Part shown: positions 1 to 10,052 of the stretch, piece by piece
Numbering within the stretch: the first letter of the stretch is position 1
Layout of the letters: the number at the start of each line of letters is the position of its first letter
Assembly: GCA_001599815.1 (NCBI GenBank)
Contig: BCIA01000002.1
Location: 1,743,831 to 1,807,830, forward strand
Length of the DNA stretch: 64,000 nt
Source of the DNA: Furcasterigmium furcatum
Lineage: Eukaryota > Ascomycota > Sordariomycetes > Glomerellales > Plectosphaerellaceae
Direction of reading: 5' to 3'
Translations under genes and position numbers: made by a program
Notes under the pieces: model-generated
Seen by the model: only the letters and a program-made list of their open reading frames with translations
Told to the model about the DNA's origin: nothing
Database searches by the model: none

Positions 1-832
1 AACCTCTGCACCAGGTACATCACATCATCTTCGCAAAAGCACGTCGCTCTAGACTTGGAAAAGGACCGGCTGCGTTGGTTTTCGGGCTCATCTTCCTCGT
101 TTGAATCGGTCTCCGCGATCTCGGCCTCGAACACGGCATCGATCATGTAGCTTGACGGGAACTCGGATGCGAGGATCGGCCATTGGAGAACAGCCTCGGG
201 CGTCGTCTGGGCGGCTGGAATTGCCAGCTCATTCCTCAATGCCGCCTGGGCCTTGCCTGGATCCTCGTCGATGACAGGGTTGCACCTGGCATTGGTACTA
301 GTAGTAGCCGAATGGACGGTGCCTTCAGCTGCGAGCACGCCTAGCTGTCCAATCTCGACTGGCAGGTGATCCAGCCGGGAAATGACCTGGCTCAGTTTGT
401 CGAGAATCGCTATGCTGGCAGGGTCATACCTGAGTCACGTCAGCAACCTTCAGCCTCGCATCATCCTCGCGCAGAGACTCACGCCGAGACGTCCTCCGAG
501 TCCTCGTACACACACAAGGCTTCATGAGCCGCACAGTTCCCGCACGACGGGCGGGCGTTGTTGCACTTGACCTTCCGGGAGCGACACAGACGGCAAGCGG
601 CGACGGCTCGTTTCCGAGGATACGCGACGTCAGCTCTCGACATGTCGGAGCGGTCTCGTTTGCGGCCGTTCCGAGCCTTGCTCCCAGCCTCTGGGACAGA
701 AGGTGGGGTCGCACCATGGGAGCCAGAGGTTCCCTGGACCGGGTGGCCAAGTCCGGGGTTCGCGGAGACAGATGAGGAGCCGTTCCATCCATGTGGAGAA
801 ATCATGCCATGAATCCGGGCAGGTTCTTGCAT
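1..832 (-). CDS. Zn2Cys6 transcription factor, N-terminal part (runs off left edge)
   Basis: Fungal binuclear zinc-cluster regulator, expected to bind CGG-containing DNA sites in the nucleus. Exon 1 is 832-483; a 53 bp intron (482-430, donor GTGAGT, acceptor CTCAG) follows; exon 2 starts at 429 and stays open to position 1, so the C-terminal part lies outside the window. Cysteines at residues 80, 83, 90, 97, 100 and 107 give the C-X2-C-X6-C-X6-C-X2-C-X6-C spacing of the family, preceded by a basic stretch. The 75 residues before the zinc cluster are Ser/Pro/Gly-rich, as in AflR-like regulators. The gene is divergent from the oxidoreductase at 1270 with only 437 bp between the start codons, so it may regulate that neighbour (inference). 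The class is certain; the target pathway is not. Confidence 0.88.
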
Positions 833-1269
833 GGTCGCTGCGAGGTGCCTGTTACCGTGGGGTCGGGGAGTGAGTGAGGGATGGATGAACGTGTGTCTCG
901 CGGAATCCCGGGGTTTTAGGTGTCAAGTGGCAGCATCGATGGCTCGCGGGTGCTCGGGCGCTCGGGAGGTCGGCGGAAGTTCAGCTCGGGGAGTCTCGGT
1001 CAAAGATGCGGAGGCCGGATCCCTGCTCGGTGGTGGGCATCTGCCCCGTTTCCCCCTCACCCCCGCAAAGTGTTGTTTGCCGGGATCAGCTCTCGGTGTC
1101 ATTTAGGGGGGAGGCGAGATTCCACCACGCGTCAGACCAATTCGCGGTGCCGAGCTAAACCATCTGCAATTATTGGCTTGGATGGACACATATAACAGGA
1201 GCGCCGTGCTCCAATCCATTCCAAGCTCCCAAGTACTGTCCCAACCTCTGCTTCCTTACGCTGAACACA
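833..1269. other. Shared bidirectional promoter region
   Basis: 437 bp between the divergent zinc-cluster gene and the oxidoreductase gene. It contains several CGG triplets, including two direct CGG copies at 1016-1018 and 1028-1030 separated by 9 bases, and a TATA-like box at 1191. No coding signal was seen. Confidence 0.5.
1191..1196 (+). promoter_or_regulatory. TATA-like box of the oxidoreductase gene
   Basis: The sequence TATAAC lies 74 bp upstream of the ATG at 1270, a plausible core-promoter distance. Assigned by motif and position only. Confidence 0.45.
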
Positions 1270-2516
1270 ATGGGCTCTACACTGCCACGCGAGGTCCTTA
1301 ACGTTGGCCTCATCGGCTGCGGTGAGGTCGCCCAAGTCGTCCACATCCCAACCCTTTCGTACATGAGCAGCTGGTTCAAGCTCACCTACTTGTGCGACGT
1401 GTCTGACGATGCCTTGAGGCATTGCGCCTCAAAGGTCCATGGCGCTGTCAAGACGACCCGGGAGCCGGATGAGCTCTGCGCATCCGACGATGTCGACGCT
1501 GTTCTCGTCGCGAGCTCCGACGAATACCACGCGGTGCACGTCATCTCCGCTCTGAAGCACAACAAATATGTGCTGGTGGAGAAGCCGATGGCGCTGACGA
1601 AGAAGGACGTGTCCGACATTGCAGAGGCAGAGCGCCAGAGCAAAGGGCGGGTCATGGTTGGATATATGAGGCGGTACGCCGGCCCATTTGAAGATGCCGT
1701 GCGAGAGATTGGCGGGCTGGACAAGATCCTGTATGCCCGGGTCCGAGGTGCGTGCCATTCAAACCTCGTTTTGAGATGCAGGGACTTTTGTGCTGATTAC
1801 ATTCTCAGACATCATCGGTCCCAACTCGACATTCGTCGACCAGTCCGGCACATTCCCTGCCAAGTTTAGTGACTTCAGACCCGAAGATTCCGCAGATAAA
1901 CACACAAGAGGACAGAAACTGGTCGCTACAGCTCTAGAGGAGTGCGGCGGCATCCCCGTAACTCCAGAGTCCAGCCTCATGTGGCGTGTGCTCGGGGGAC
2001 TGGGCTCGCACGATCTCTCGGTAATGCGAGAGGCTTTGGGCATGCCAACAAGCGTTGTGGGCTCTTCCCTCAGCTTTCCCTTTTGGAAGTGAGCACTCTC
2101 CCCCCGCATGCATCCTACCATGTTGATTGGGAACTAACAATCACATTTAAAGTGTCCTCTTCAAGTATCCCGGCTTCACCGTCTCCTACGAGTCCGGCAT
2201 CGACAACATCCCCCGCTTCGATGCACACCTAGAAGTCTACAGCAATAACAAATCGATCCGCGTGCAGTACGATACACCATATGTTAAGGGCCTGCCGGTC
2301 ACTATGCATATTTCAGAAAACGATGGCGGGGCATACAAGGAGACCACGATCCGCAAGACCTATGAGGATGCGTACACGAAGGAGCTGAAGGTCTGGTGGG
2401 AGGCTATTGTCGAAGGGAAGACGCCCAAGACGACTGTGGACGACGCTGCAAAGGACCTAGATATCTTTGCGATGGCGATGAAGCACTACTATGAACAGTC
2501 TTCGGCCAGCGCCTGA
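1270..2516 (+). CDS. Gfo/Idh/MocA-family NAD(P)-dependent oxidoreductase
   Basis: Predicted cytosolic dehydrogenase acting on a sugar, inositol or related polyol. Three exons, 1270-1747, 1809-2088 and 2153-2516, give 373 residues in frame; introns are 61 and 64 bp with GTGCGT and GTGAGC donors. The N-terminal Rossmann motif GLIGCG lies at residues 13-18, and the family EKP motif, whose lysine acts in catalysis and cofactor binding, is at 104-106. The C-terminal half has the family's alpha/beta dimerisation-domain look, ending in a helix rich in Asp, Lys and Tyr. Length fits the family (about 350-390). The neighbour is the divergent zinc-cluster gene. Substrate cannot be told from sequence; dihydrodiol, inositol and galactose dehydrogenases all share this fold. 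Confidence 0.9.
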
Positions 2517-4418
2517 AGCTGCGGGGGTGCGAACAGAGGCATCAGAGGAAAGGAGGGTCTTTCCACGAGGACACGTAAGAGAACAGCCGACGCATACGGC
2601 CGGATGACTTCTGTTTAGACTTTCTTGGCTAATGAACCCCTTTAAACGTACACCACCAAATCCCGATTCTGCACCGGTAGAAAGCTCCAAGGGACGCCTT
2701 CTCTGGTCGTCTTCATGAGCCTGCCAAGCTAACAGATAGACCACCAGATGAACGAGGTCTAGTCATCCACAACGTTGTGAAGCCTTAAGAACATGTCCAG
2801 AGGCTTACTCATATCTTGTGCTGTGGCATTGCTGGCATCCTCTGTGGACTTAGAAGCTTCGTGTTCACGTGGGAAGGGGCCAGCAGTCCAGCTTCAACGG
2901 GTGAACCACCTTTGGCTCGGTGTGTTTTAGTCTTTATGAAATGGTCAGGCTTTGAAGTCGCCTGTTAGGGGAATCAAAATAGGCTGTCATGTCATGAAGA
3001 GCTCATGTTCAATCAATCGCAAGGCTACCGCGAGCCAACTGGACAGAATTCTCCGTACGCCACATACTATACTGCTCTATGAAAGTATCAAGAAATAAAC
3101 GTTGAACTGAATAGCAAAGAGTGTTTTCAGAAATAAAGTTATATTTCAAACCTCAGAGCGCACTTGTCCAGAACCACGCCTTGACCTAGGTGTACATCAC
3201 TTCCAATACCAATTCAAAGCTGCCAACACAGCCACTGGCCCCCGACCTCGTTCCTGAAAACATTCATCTAGTACAGCGACGTTTGTATGTCCACACTTCA
3301 ACCTCAAAATTCCGTGACTGTCCGGCCAATCTAGCACAGAGACCCTGTAATTGGACCCTCGCTCTCTTGAATCATGTCACCTGATATTGCCGGGACCGAG
3401 CCGGCCCAGCTCTCAGGACACTAGTGTTCATCTCTGAGCCTGTGAGCATACGGGCGGGCTGAGGTGAGCACTTCTATCCATTGACAAATGTTCTGGCGCT
3501 TTGTGTGCCGCATCAATGCTAGGTCGATCCCCGTCACCAAAGTCCCTCCTGCCGTCTCGGCCCTCGTCACATTTCGGATGGCACTTTTGAATGCATGAGC
3601 TCCAGAGGGTCCATTGTTCGATGGAAGCCATGGAATCTTGGCATAATGCATGGTGCGACACATAAGATGGACCGCCCGGGGACTTTGGACACTCCGTCGC
3701 GGCACGGCACGGCCACCTAAAAAGGGGCCGCCGAACAAGAGGATCAGGTTCAAGGTCCCATATGGTACCAGGTCGTATTCTAAATTCTCCGGATCGGCCT
3801 CAGGGGCTCTTCAGGGCTCATTGCAGGAATGGCGAGACTCGAGAGTACCAAGAGTCGACGGCAAAGTGAATCTGGCTCCGGGCACACTGTCAAGTTGCAA
3901 GTCAGATCGTGCACTTCCCCTCGGTCAGAAGCAGTGGATTGTATCCGCTACCTTGTTAGTAATAGCCTCGAAAAGATGCATGTGTCGATAGCAGACCAGC
4001 CATGGGTGATTTTGATGGCCTGATGTCGTCGGCCCAGCACTCAGCCTGCAGGGTTCTGGTCCCAAGATGTCGCCAGCCGTCTTGGCCATCCCTACACGCC
4101 GCTGTTTGGGAGTGCATGGACACCACCACGAGGCTCGAGGATGGGACTTCAGAATCAAAAGAAGCAACAAGACTCCAAGTCAAAAGTTCTTTGCGGCCGT
4201 AAGACTTCAAACGTCATAGCTCGGTGAGTCTGTACCCAAGTGACTATAAGAAGCTGGTCTGAGGATGAGACGAACATCATCTCAACCATCCTCATCCCAT
4301 CACATTCACCCTCTTCAGACTGATCATCCTTCCAATCACCTCTACTGAGAAAACATCTCTGTTATTCTCTCTAGTCAGGCCGCTCGTTCTCAGTCAGAAT
4401 CTTCTTCTCAGTCACAAA
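2517..4418. other. Intergenic, 1.9 kb, no gene recognised
   Basis: Mixed-composition sequence with only short unsupported ORFs. The longest minus-strand ORF (3421-3753) has no family resemblance or signal peptide, and I do not call it. The last 180 bp are the promoter and leader of the secreted-protein gene, including TATAAG at 4245 and a CT-rich leader. Confidence 0.4.
4245..4250 (+). promoter_or_regulatory. TATA-like box upstream of secreted-protein gene
   Basis: TATAAG occurs 169 bp before the ATG at 4419, followed by a pyrimidine-rich leader typical of highly expressed fungal genes. Motif-based assignment. Confidence 0.35.
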
Positions 4419-5036
4419 ATGAAGGCCGTCACCGCACCCGTCGCCGCCGTCTTGGGCCTCGCAAGCCTCGCCGCCGGTCAGATCGAATTCAACGACCAGA
4501 GCTTCCCGCAGCTCCGGGCCAACGCAATGAGCAACGGCAAATGTTTCCTCTTCGAAAGGACTGAAAACAACGACCTCACCATGTGCGAGCCCGTCTGCGG
4601 CCAGCTCGGCGAGAATAGCGTTGGCTGCTTCGGCCTGGAGAATGACTGGAGCATGCTCGACCCGAACGGAAACCTCTTCATGGGTGGCGAATGTCGCTGC
4701 GAAGATCCTGTGGTCGAGTTCTTTGCTGACTTGGTCATCACGAACCTGCCCGCCCTCGCCGCCATCGGGTGCACGATCTTCTTCGAGTCCATGGAGCTGA
4801 CCATCCGCGCCGGTATCAGCGCGACCCCCGTCGGCCTTGCGCACAATGCCGGTCTGCGCGCCGGTGTCAAGGCTGCGAAGACCCTCAACAAGCTCTACGG
4901 CGCTGCCGACCGCGCGGACCTCTTCGGCAAGTGGTACCAGCCCATCTGCGGTGACTCTCCTTGGGAGGATGACGTCGGCCTTGTCGATCTTCTCCTGGAC
5001 TTTGACGGCTCCTACGGCGAAGCCATTGAGCAGTAG
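4419..5036 (+). CDS. Small secreted cysteine-rich protein (effector-like)
   Basis: Single-exon gene for a 205-residue protein of unknown function. The N-terminus (MKAVTAPVAAVLGLASLAAG) is a clear signal peptide, with likely cleavage after AAG-Q. The mature part has eight cysteines: one in KCFLF, two in TMCEPVCG, one in VGCFG, two in GECRCED, one in AIGCTIFF and one near the C-terminus (PICGD). This suggests four disulfides and an extracellular location. The middle (residues 105-125) is hydrophobic and could be a buried helix. There is no membrane anchor or catalytic motif. It faces a convergent gene ending at 5540. Being secreted, small and cysteine-rich makes it an effector candidate by general criteria, but no family was recognised. 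Confidence 0.8.
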   Translation: MKAVTAPVAAVLGLASLAAGQIEFNDQSFPQLRANAMSNGKCFLFERTENNDLTMCEPVCGQLGENSVGCFGLENDWSMLDPNGNLFMGGECRCEDPVVEFFADLVITNLPALAAIGCTIFFESMELTIRAGISATPVGLAHNAGLRAGVKAAKTLNKLYGAADRADLFGKWYQPICGDSPWEDDVGLVDLLLDFDGSYGEAIEQ

Positions 5037-5539
5037 ATGAGTTGGCGCGAGGCACGTGTTCTCGCCTTGGGAGGTTTGCAGGAAAATCAGCTTGTAAAGA
5101 AAGCTGTGCTGAGAAGTACTTACAGCGAATGAACATAAATAGTCCTTCGAGAATGAAGACAAGTGGCCTCGAAGCCATTGCTGAAACAGCCGTATTTCCT
5201 TGAGAAGGCTGTGATACGCCGGGTAACGACGAAGTCAAGTAGCCCTTCTTACATAGAGAACCCTAAGGAAATTTTTGTTTTGCCTCTGGTTTTTTTACTC
5301 CAGAGGCTGAGCTCTCAACATGTTGCACTTAAAAATGTCACGGTAAAGTCAAAGTGGTGTGTAAGGATACTTCCTCTTTATTTTTCATAGTCTATCTTCT
5401 TCAAAAAGTTGTCCTACCCAAAACCCAAAAGCCTCCAAATATCCACTTCGCAAATCAACGCCAAGGGTAAAACAATCGTAAGGAAAGCAGCCGCCCTCTA
5501 TTTTGTTCGCAGAATGTCTCGACCACGTTTCTTCCATGC
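5037..5539. other. Convergent 3' intergenic region
   Basis: AT-richer spacer between two converging genes, with T-rich and A-rich runs near 5270-5310 and 5390-5480 consistent with 3' ends on both strands. No coding signal was seen. Confidence 0.4.
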
Positions 5540-7144
5540 TTACTTCCCAACCTCCAAGAGTAGGTGGATGAGGATCATCAAGAACGACGCTACACTCAGG
5601 AGAGAGATGACGACGTAGTGGGTAAAGAGCAGGTCAAACCAGTTCTTGTCGGTCCAGGCAAGGCACCGGCGGTATCGGCTGAGGTGGTGGCGATGGGATG
5701 GGCTGGCGTTGCGCTCCAGGTCCGGGTCCCGGTCATCCTCGAGAGCACCATCGAGATGCTCCACGAAGCGGGAGGGACGGCGAACAGGGGGAGTCGGTTT
5801 TGAGGAGTCTTGATCAGTAGAAGCGCGGAGCGTGGCTGAAACCAAGGTCGATTGCTCGACCGCTCCAGGCTCGCCGGGTTGGTCATCTGGCTCCTCGTCC
5901 GTGTCGTCCATCAAGGGCTCTCGGGACTTGCCCGTCTTCTTGCTCATCAGGCTGAACAGGCTACCCGCCAGATTCAGAGTTGAGCTGGAGGCCATCCGCA
6001 CAAATGAATCGACGGGGCGAATAGGAGGCGCGGACGGAACGGTCTGGGAAAGATCCATGGCAGGAGGTCCAAGATCAATCGACGCGAAGAAGTTAGCCGA
6101 GCGGACTGAGTTCATCCTGAGACGGCCCGGGGGGTGGTTGTTCTTAGGAGGAATCGCAAAGTTCTCGCCGGGCGTCTCATATAGCAGCGAGGACGGAGGC
6201 TCCAGACTGTTGTTGTGGGAGACGGCATATGGGTTGTCTTGGTGCTGGTGAGACTCAAAGTTCTGTAGCAACGCAGCTCTACCGTTCTCAGTCTCCTTAT
6301 CGTCTCTAGTCTCTGCTGCAAGAAGTTCTTGGTCAAGCGGCATCAGATCAAGATCATCTAGACAGATGTTGGCCCATCGCTCCTCCTGGGCCCTCTCAAT
6401 GAAGTCCTTCATCGCGCTGCCGGGGTGAGGCTGGCAAGCGAGAATTCCGGGGGACTGAGGCCGAACCTGGTTGTCTTCTTCATCCGAGAGCCCCATACGG
6501 TCAGTGTTGACGCCACGAGACGCTTCACTGGCAGTAGGGGGCATGAACGGATCAGGCTCCGAGCCGTTATAGAAGTCCAGTGGCTGAACGGTCTCCCCTG
6601 CAGGGCAACCGCAACCGATGTTGTGAGAGGGGGGCTGGATCTCGTTCGCACCATGTCGAATATGGTAGTGAAGGGGATCCCGAACGTGGTACTCGTCGCT
6701 GTCCATCTGCAGGTGGGTAATGTTACGCTCTCGTAGAACAATGATGTCGTGCTCATTGCGAGGGGGGTCATCCTGCAGCATGGGGTCTCGCGCAAAGTCG
6801 CTGGGTTGGATATCGCGGATGCCGATGCCGTCACGAACGACAACAGGAGACTCGACTTCAGACTCAGCAGGTTTGACGCCCAGGAGTGATTGAAGGGCGG
6901 GAGCATTGGAAGGTCTACTTCCGCAGCGGGTGTCGAGTCGTGGAAGCGGATTCAGTCCTCGACGGGCTGACGCTTCAGCGAGAGAAGCCATGGCATCAGG
7001 AGGGGAAACAGGCCTGGACGGCTCGACAACTTGTTGGGTGTTGGTCGAGTCTAGGGCCTCCTCGGCGCTTGGTGCATGCAGAGCATCAAGCCAGTCGTCG
7101 ATCCGGCTGTTGGCCGGTCGATTCGTGGAAGCGGAGTTCTCCAT
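5540..7144 (-). CDS. Large disordered protein with C-terminal membrane anchor
   Basis: Single-exon, 534-residue protein of unknown function. Most of it is low-complexity and rich in Ser, Pro, Asp and Glu, so probably disordered. Two stretches resemble short linear motifs: an N-terminal IDDWLDALHAPSAEEAL segment and a cluster around residue 400 ending in a Ser/Lys-rich patch. The extreme C-terminus (about residues 505-530) is a single hydrophobic helix followed by four polar residues, which is a tail-anchor arrangement placing the long N-terminal region in the cytosol. The start at 7144 is the first in-frame ATG. A 5'UTR intron of about 128 bp (7279-7152, donor GTAGGT, acceptor CTGCAG) just upstream is plausible. 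No enzyme motif was seen. The tail lacks the Pro-rich ending of KASH proteins. Confidence 0.75.
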   Translation of the reverse strand: MENSASTNRPANSRIDDWLDALHAPSAEEALDSTNTQQVVEPSRPVSPPDAMASLAEASARRGLNPLPRLDTRCGSRPSNAPALQSLLGVKPAESEVESPVVVRDGIGIRDIQPSDFARDPMLQDDPPRNEHDIIVLRERNITHLQMDSDEYHVRDPLHYHIRHGANEIQPPSHNIGCGCPAGETVQPLDFYNGSEPDPFMPPTASEASRGVNTDRMGLSDEEDNQVRPQSPGILACQPHPGSAMKDFIERAQEERWANICLDDLDLMPLDQELLAAETRDDKETENGRAALLQNFESHQHQDNPYAVSHNNSLEPPSSLLYETPGENFAIPPKNNHPPGRLRMNSVRSANFFASIDLGPPAMDLSQTVPSAPPIRPVDSFVRMASSSTLNLAGSLFSLMSKKTGKSREPLMDDTDEEPDDQPGEPGAVEQSTLVSATLRASTDQDSSKPTPPVRRPSRFVEHLDGALEDDRDPDLERNASPSHRHHLSRYRRCLAWTDKNWFDLLFTHYVVISLLSVASFLMILIHLLLEVGK

Positions 7145-8406
7145 GTTGTCTCTGCAGAGGAGAAACTTGACCTGTGGGATTTTCTCTGTGCTGACAACTG
7201 TATCGAATTTGTCTGACGCCTGGTGATTTGGGAAGGTTGTCTCTGCCGGGATGCAGAACCAACAGCGAATCAGACCTACCTGTCTTCAGCTCCAGGTTGA
7301 ATTAGCAGGTCTGATGTTGTGTGAGTGACGAGGTCGGAAGGGGAAATGAGCAGAGCTTCAGGACCTATATTTATGCCAAAGCCTAAGACTTCGATTCTGG
7401 TCTGTACATCATGGCTATCTGAAAACTTCTCAACATGATGTAACGGTCAGATGCGTATCCAATGCACCATGGTCGTGATGCGAGGCATAAATCTGCTAAG
7501 CCAACCTCGACATTCCTGCAACCAGAGCTGCTCTGAGAACAACGAGAAGAAATAGAGGCCAGCGGGTCTGTGCACAAGCTGATCGAACGACCGAGTGATG
7601 TGGGCGTAGTATCACTTCACTGCTTTGTTCTCGCACACCGAGCTACTCAGAGTACTCCCTTTCCATTTCTATTGAGCCGATGGAAAGTTCAATTGTAACC
7701 AGCACAATTCACGCAATTTGCTACACATTTCGTGCCCAGACTAACCATACCCTTGTCGTCGAAATAAGAAGCCGAGTGAAGGAGGAGTATGGCCATGTCA
7801 TCAATATTCACCTAGGGAAACTTGAGTCTGCCGCCTCTGGCATTACAGCTGGTCCATGTAAGAGATCCAGAAGCCGTCTGGTGAGAATTTAGCGTACGGC
7901 ACAAGATCACCATCTTCAGGCTTTCGGTCTGGGGGGCTGCAAATTCACACATGTAAGGACAAAGGGTTGGAGAGCCATCTTTCTCTAGATCACATGTATC
8001 AGATCGGTAAAGGAGAATGCCCTCTCGGCCCCAGAGACCTACGTATCACTCTAGAGGAGTTGCTTGTTGCTGTTCGGGTTTGTATGTACCCATGTTGGGG
8101 GTTGTCTGCTGTCGGAATGGGCGGACCTCCGTTCTTGCCTCAAGTTGACCCATGCAACTTATACCGACCTCTAGATCCGTGATACTCGCAATCTTCCGAG
8201 TCACAGGTCAAGGCCTATTTCTAAAATTGTGGTCTATTGGACCCCTGACCTTGGCGAATCAGAATCCAGACTCTATGAGACCAGTCGACGATTGGTGAGC
8301 TTCGCTCGAGCCTCACAAAATCGATTTCACTTGTCTCTTCACTTGTGTAAATCGAGAATACCTCAATCTTGATTTGAGAGACAGTTCTTTAACGAGTTAG
8401 AAATAA
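7145..8406. other. Intergenic, 1.26 kb, no gene recognised
   Basis: Contains the promoter and probable 5'UTR intron of the tail-anchored protein gene at its left end. The rest has only short unsupported ORFs, such as 7680-7892 on the plus strand, which lacks any recognisable motif. Confidence 0.4.
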
Positions 8407-8736
8407 TTACATTGTTGTATCAGCATAGTTGGACGTTCTTCGAAAACTTTGCCCTACATTTCCGAGGGTCTTCTTGAAGAAGTCGCCGAGGCCGTCGTAG
8501 ACGGCCCGGATCTTGGAGGGCTGGTCGTTCTTCCCCTCGGCGCACAGGTCCACGAAGGACTGGATCGTGCGGCCCGAGACGTTATCGCGGACGGAGTACG
8601 GCGGGCCGATGGTGCGGGCGCCGTGGAGATATTGGCACTCGCACAAGGGGGGAAGGTTGTTGCACTGGCGCATGACGAAGCAGATCTTCGATATCGGCGC
8701 TGAAGCTGTGGCCTGAACTAAGAATGAACCGTACAT
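8407..8736 (-). CDS. Cys-containing ORF, possibly a secreted-protein exon
   Basis: A 109-codon ORF starting at a real ATG (8736). Five cysteines fall in the first 70 residues, in ICF, RQCNN, PLCECQ and DLC contexts, and the C-terminus is basic and polar. It has no convincing signal peptide of its own. It lies 34 bp after the stop of the repeat protein at 8771 on the same strand. An alternative is that it is the last exon of that gene: a weak donor GTTAAG inside the final 15 codons could splice to TTAGTTCAG near 8716 and keep the frame, giving a secreted repeat protein with a Cys-rich tail. Transcript data would decide. No family was recognised. Confidence 0.4.
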   Translation of the reverse strand: MYGSFLVQATASAPISKICFVMRQCNNLPPLCECQYLHGARTIGPPYSVRDNVSGRTIQSFVDLCAEGKNDQPSKIRAVYDGLGDFFKKTLGNVGQSFRRTSNYADTTM

Positions 8737-8770
8737 GCCTTGCTGTGCTATATACTATTGCCTAATTTTC

Positions 8771-9669
8771 TTATGAGGTCTCATTGTCCTCGTCCTCGTT
8801 CTTAACGCTCTGGTCGATCTGGACGAAGTCAGCCGCCTCAAGCTCGACAGACTGGGCGCTGAGAACGTCTTCGCCCATGATATCGGCGGCACCCGCCTCA
8901 TCTTGGGGAGGAACCAGACCCTCTCCAAGGGCCCTCCGAATGATCTCATCAGTGATGTAGTCAGAGACAGATCTCCTAGCAGTCTTGTTTTTCCCATTGT
9001 TGGCATTGCCGCCTCCGTTGTTGTTTTTCCCCTGACGGTTTCCTTTGCCACGATTGCCCTTGCCACGGTTACGCTTGCCACGGTTACGCTTGCCACTGTT
9101 ACGCTTTCCACGATTACGCTTTCCACGGTTGCGCTTTCCACGGCTGCGTTTGCCGCCGCGGGTTCGCTTCCCGCCTTGTATACTAACTTCGGTATCCTCG
9201 CCGCCTTCGATATCCTGAGAAACCGTGGACGTGGGGGTAGATACGCTGGCAACGACCCTGCCGGTAAGTGTGGTCGGTTTAAATGACACTGAAATCGCAG
9301 TATCGGTTGCCACATTGGCACCAGGAGGACCCTTGGTGGGCAGCTCGGCCTGAATGGACGGGATTCCAGGGTCGACGACGATGCGTTCCGCCTCGTCCTC
9401 TACAGGAGAGCTGTCAGTTTTGAGGCCTGCAAAAGCAATGAAAGATGTTGAAGCGTACCTGACCGCTTCTTATGGTTAAACGCCGTGCCAGCGCTGTCCC
9501 CATCAAGGTCGACACCCGCCACTTCGGCGGCTATCATGCCATCGCCGGGGTCAACAGGAGGTGGTCGCTCAGCCTCAACCCCAGTAAGAACGTTCATGGC
9601 GGACATGGCCATGACTGCCAGGGCCAGATTGCGGTGGCTCGCGGAGAACTGCGAAGGAGCCATGTTCAT
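8771..9669 (-). CDS. Secreted protein with basic GKRNR repeats and many dibasic sites
   Basis: Two exons, 9669-9459 and 9399-8771, joined across a 59 bp intron (donor GTACGC, branch CTGAC, acceptor CTGTAG), give 279 residues. The N-terminus ([21 protein letters not shown] and on to VEA) looks like a signal peptide with cleavage after about residue 33. A KKR tribasic site follows near residue 69. After a Val/Thr/Ser-rich stretch comes a block of about eight near-identical five-residue units, consensus GKRNR, degrading to GKGNR and an Asn/Gly-rich run. The C-terminal 80 residues are acidic. Each repeat carries a Lys-Arg pair, which in a secreted protein is a potential kexin site; alternatively the block could act as a nuclear-localisation or RNA-binding region. 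No known domain was recognised. Confidence 0.7.
9042..9150. repeat. 15-bp tandem repeat coding GKRNR units
   Basis: About seven copies of a 15-base unit, close to ACGCTTGCCACGGTT on the plus strand, with a few substitutions. It encodes the basic pentapeptide block of the secreted protein on the minus strand. The unit length is a multiple of three, so copy-number change would keep the frame. Confidence 0.85.
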
Positions 9670-9802
9670 AGAATACACTGTGGACCAGACTCGATAAGCT
9701 CTGGAATGGTGATGGAAAAATGGTGGTTTGAACGGGTACTTGAGATCGGCAGAGTGGTTAATGGGAGCAAAAAGTATAATGAAAAGGAAATCTGACCAGC
9801 AG

Positions 9803-9810
9803 ATATATAA
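9803..9810 (-). promoter_or_regulatory. TATA-like box of the repeat-protein gene
   Basis: On the minus strand TTATATAT lies about 135 bp upstream of the ATG at 9669. Assigned by motif and position. Confidence 0.35.
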
Positions 9811-9956
9811 GAGAGTGAGCTCAAATACAAAGAATATAGGAAGGAGTCGTAAGAACTGAAAGTGCGGATGCGTGAGAATGATGCTCTCAAATCGAGAGGC
9901 TTAAGTTCCCGTCACACCCTTTTATACAACTCGCATCGTCCATGTTTTCTGCGGAA

Positions 9957-10007
9957 CACACGCACACACGCACACCCCCTCTCTCTGTATCTCTCTCTTT
10001 CTTTCTT

Positions 10008-10046
<39 letters not shown>

Positions 10047-10052
10047 ATGTGT
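9957..10052. repeat. CA / CT / GT simple-sequence repeat
   Basis: A run of ACAC units, then CTCTCT and CTTTCTTT tracts, then a (CT)n block and a (GT)n block ending in TATGTGT. It is pure low-complexity sequence in noncoding DNA. Confidence 0.95.

Noticed and set aside
3421..3753. Minus-strand ORF with a hydrophobic start in the 2.5-4.4 kb gap
   Set aside because: The hydrophobic start is short, no motif follows, and no splice signals or promoter were found.
4371..5162. Minus-strand ORF of 263 codons over the secreted-protein gene
   Set aside because: Antisense shadow of a gene with a clear signal peptide and cysteine pattern; the ORF has no motif of its own.
5540..7144. The tail-anchored protein as a KASH-domain nuclear-envelope protein
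   Set aside because: It has a single C-terminal helix, but the short tail lacks the proline-rich KASH ending, so only tail anchoring is claimed.
8771..9669. Repeat protein as a confirmed ustiloxin-type RiPP precursor
   Set aside because: The spacer between dibasic sites is only three residues and no DUF3328 or tyrosinase neighbour is seen in the window; kept as a hypothesis only.
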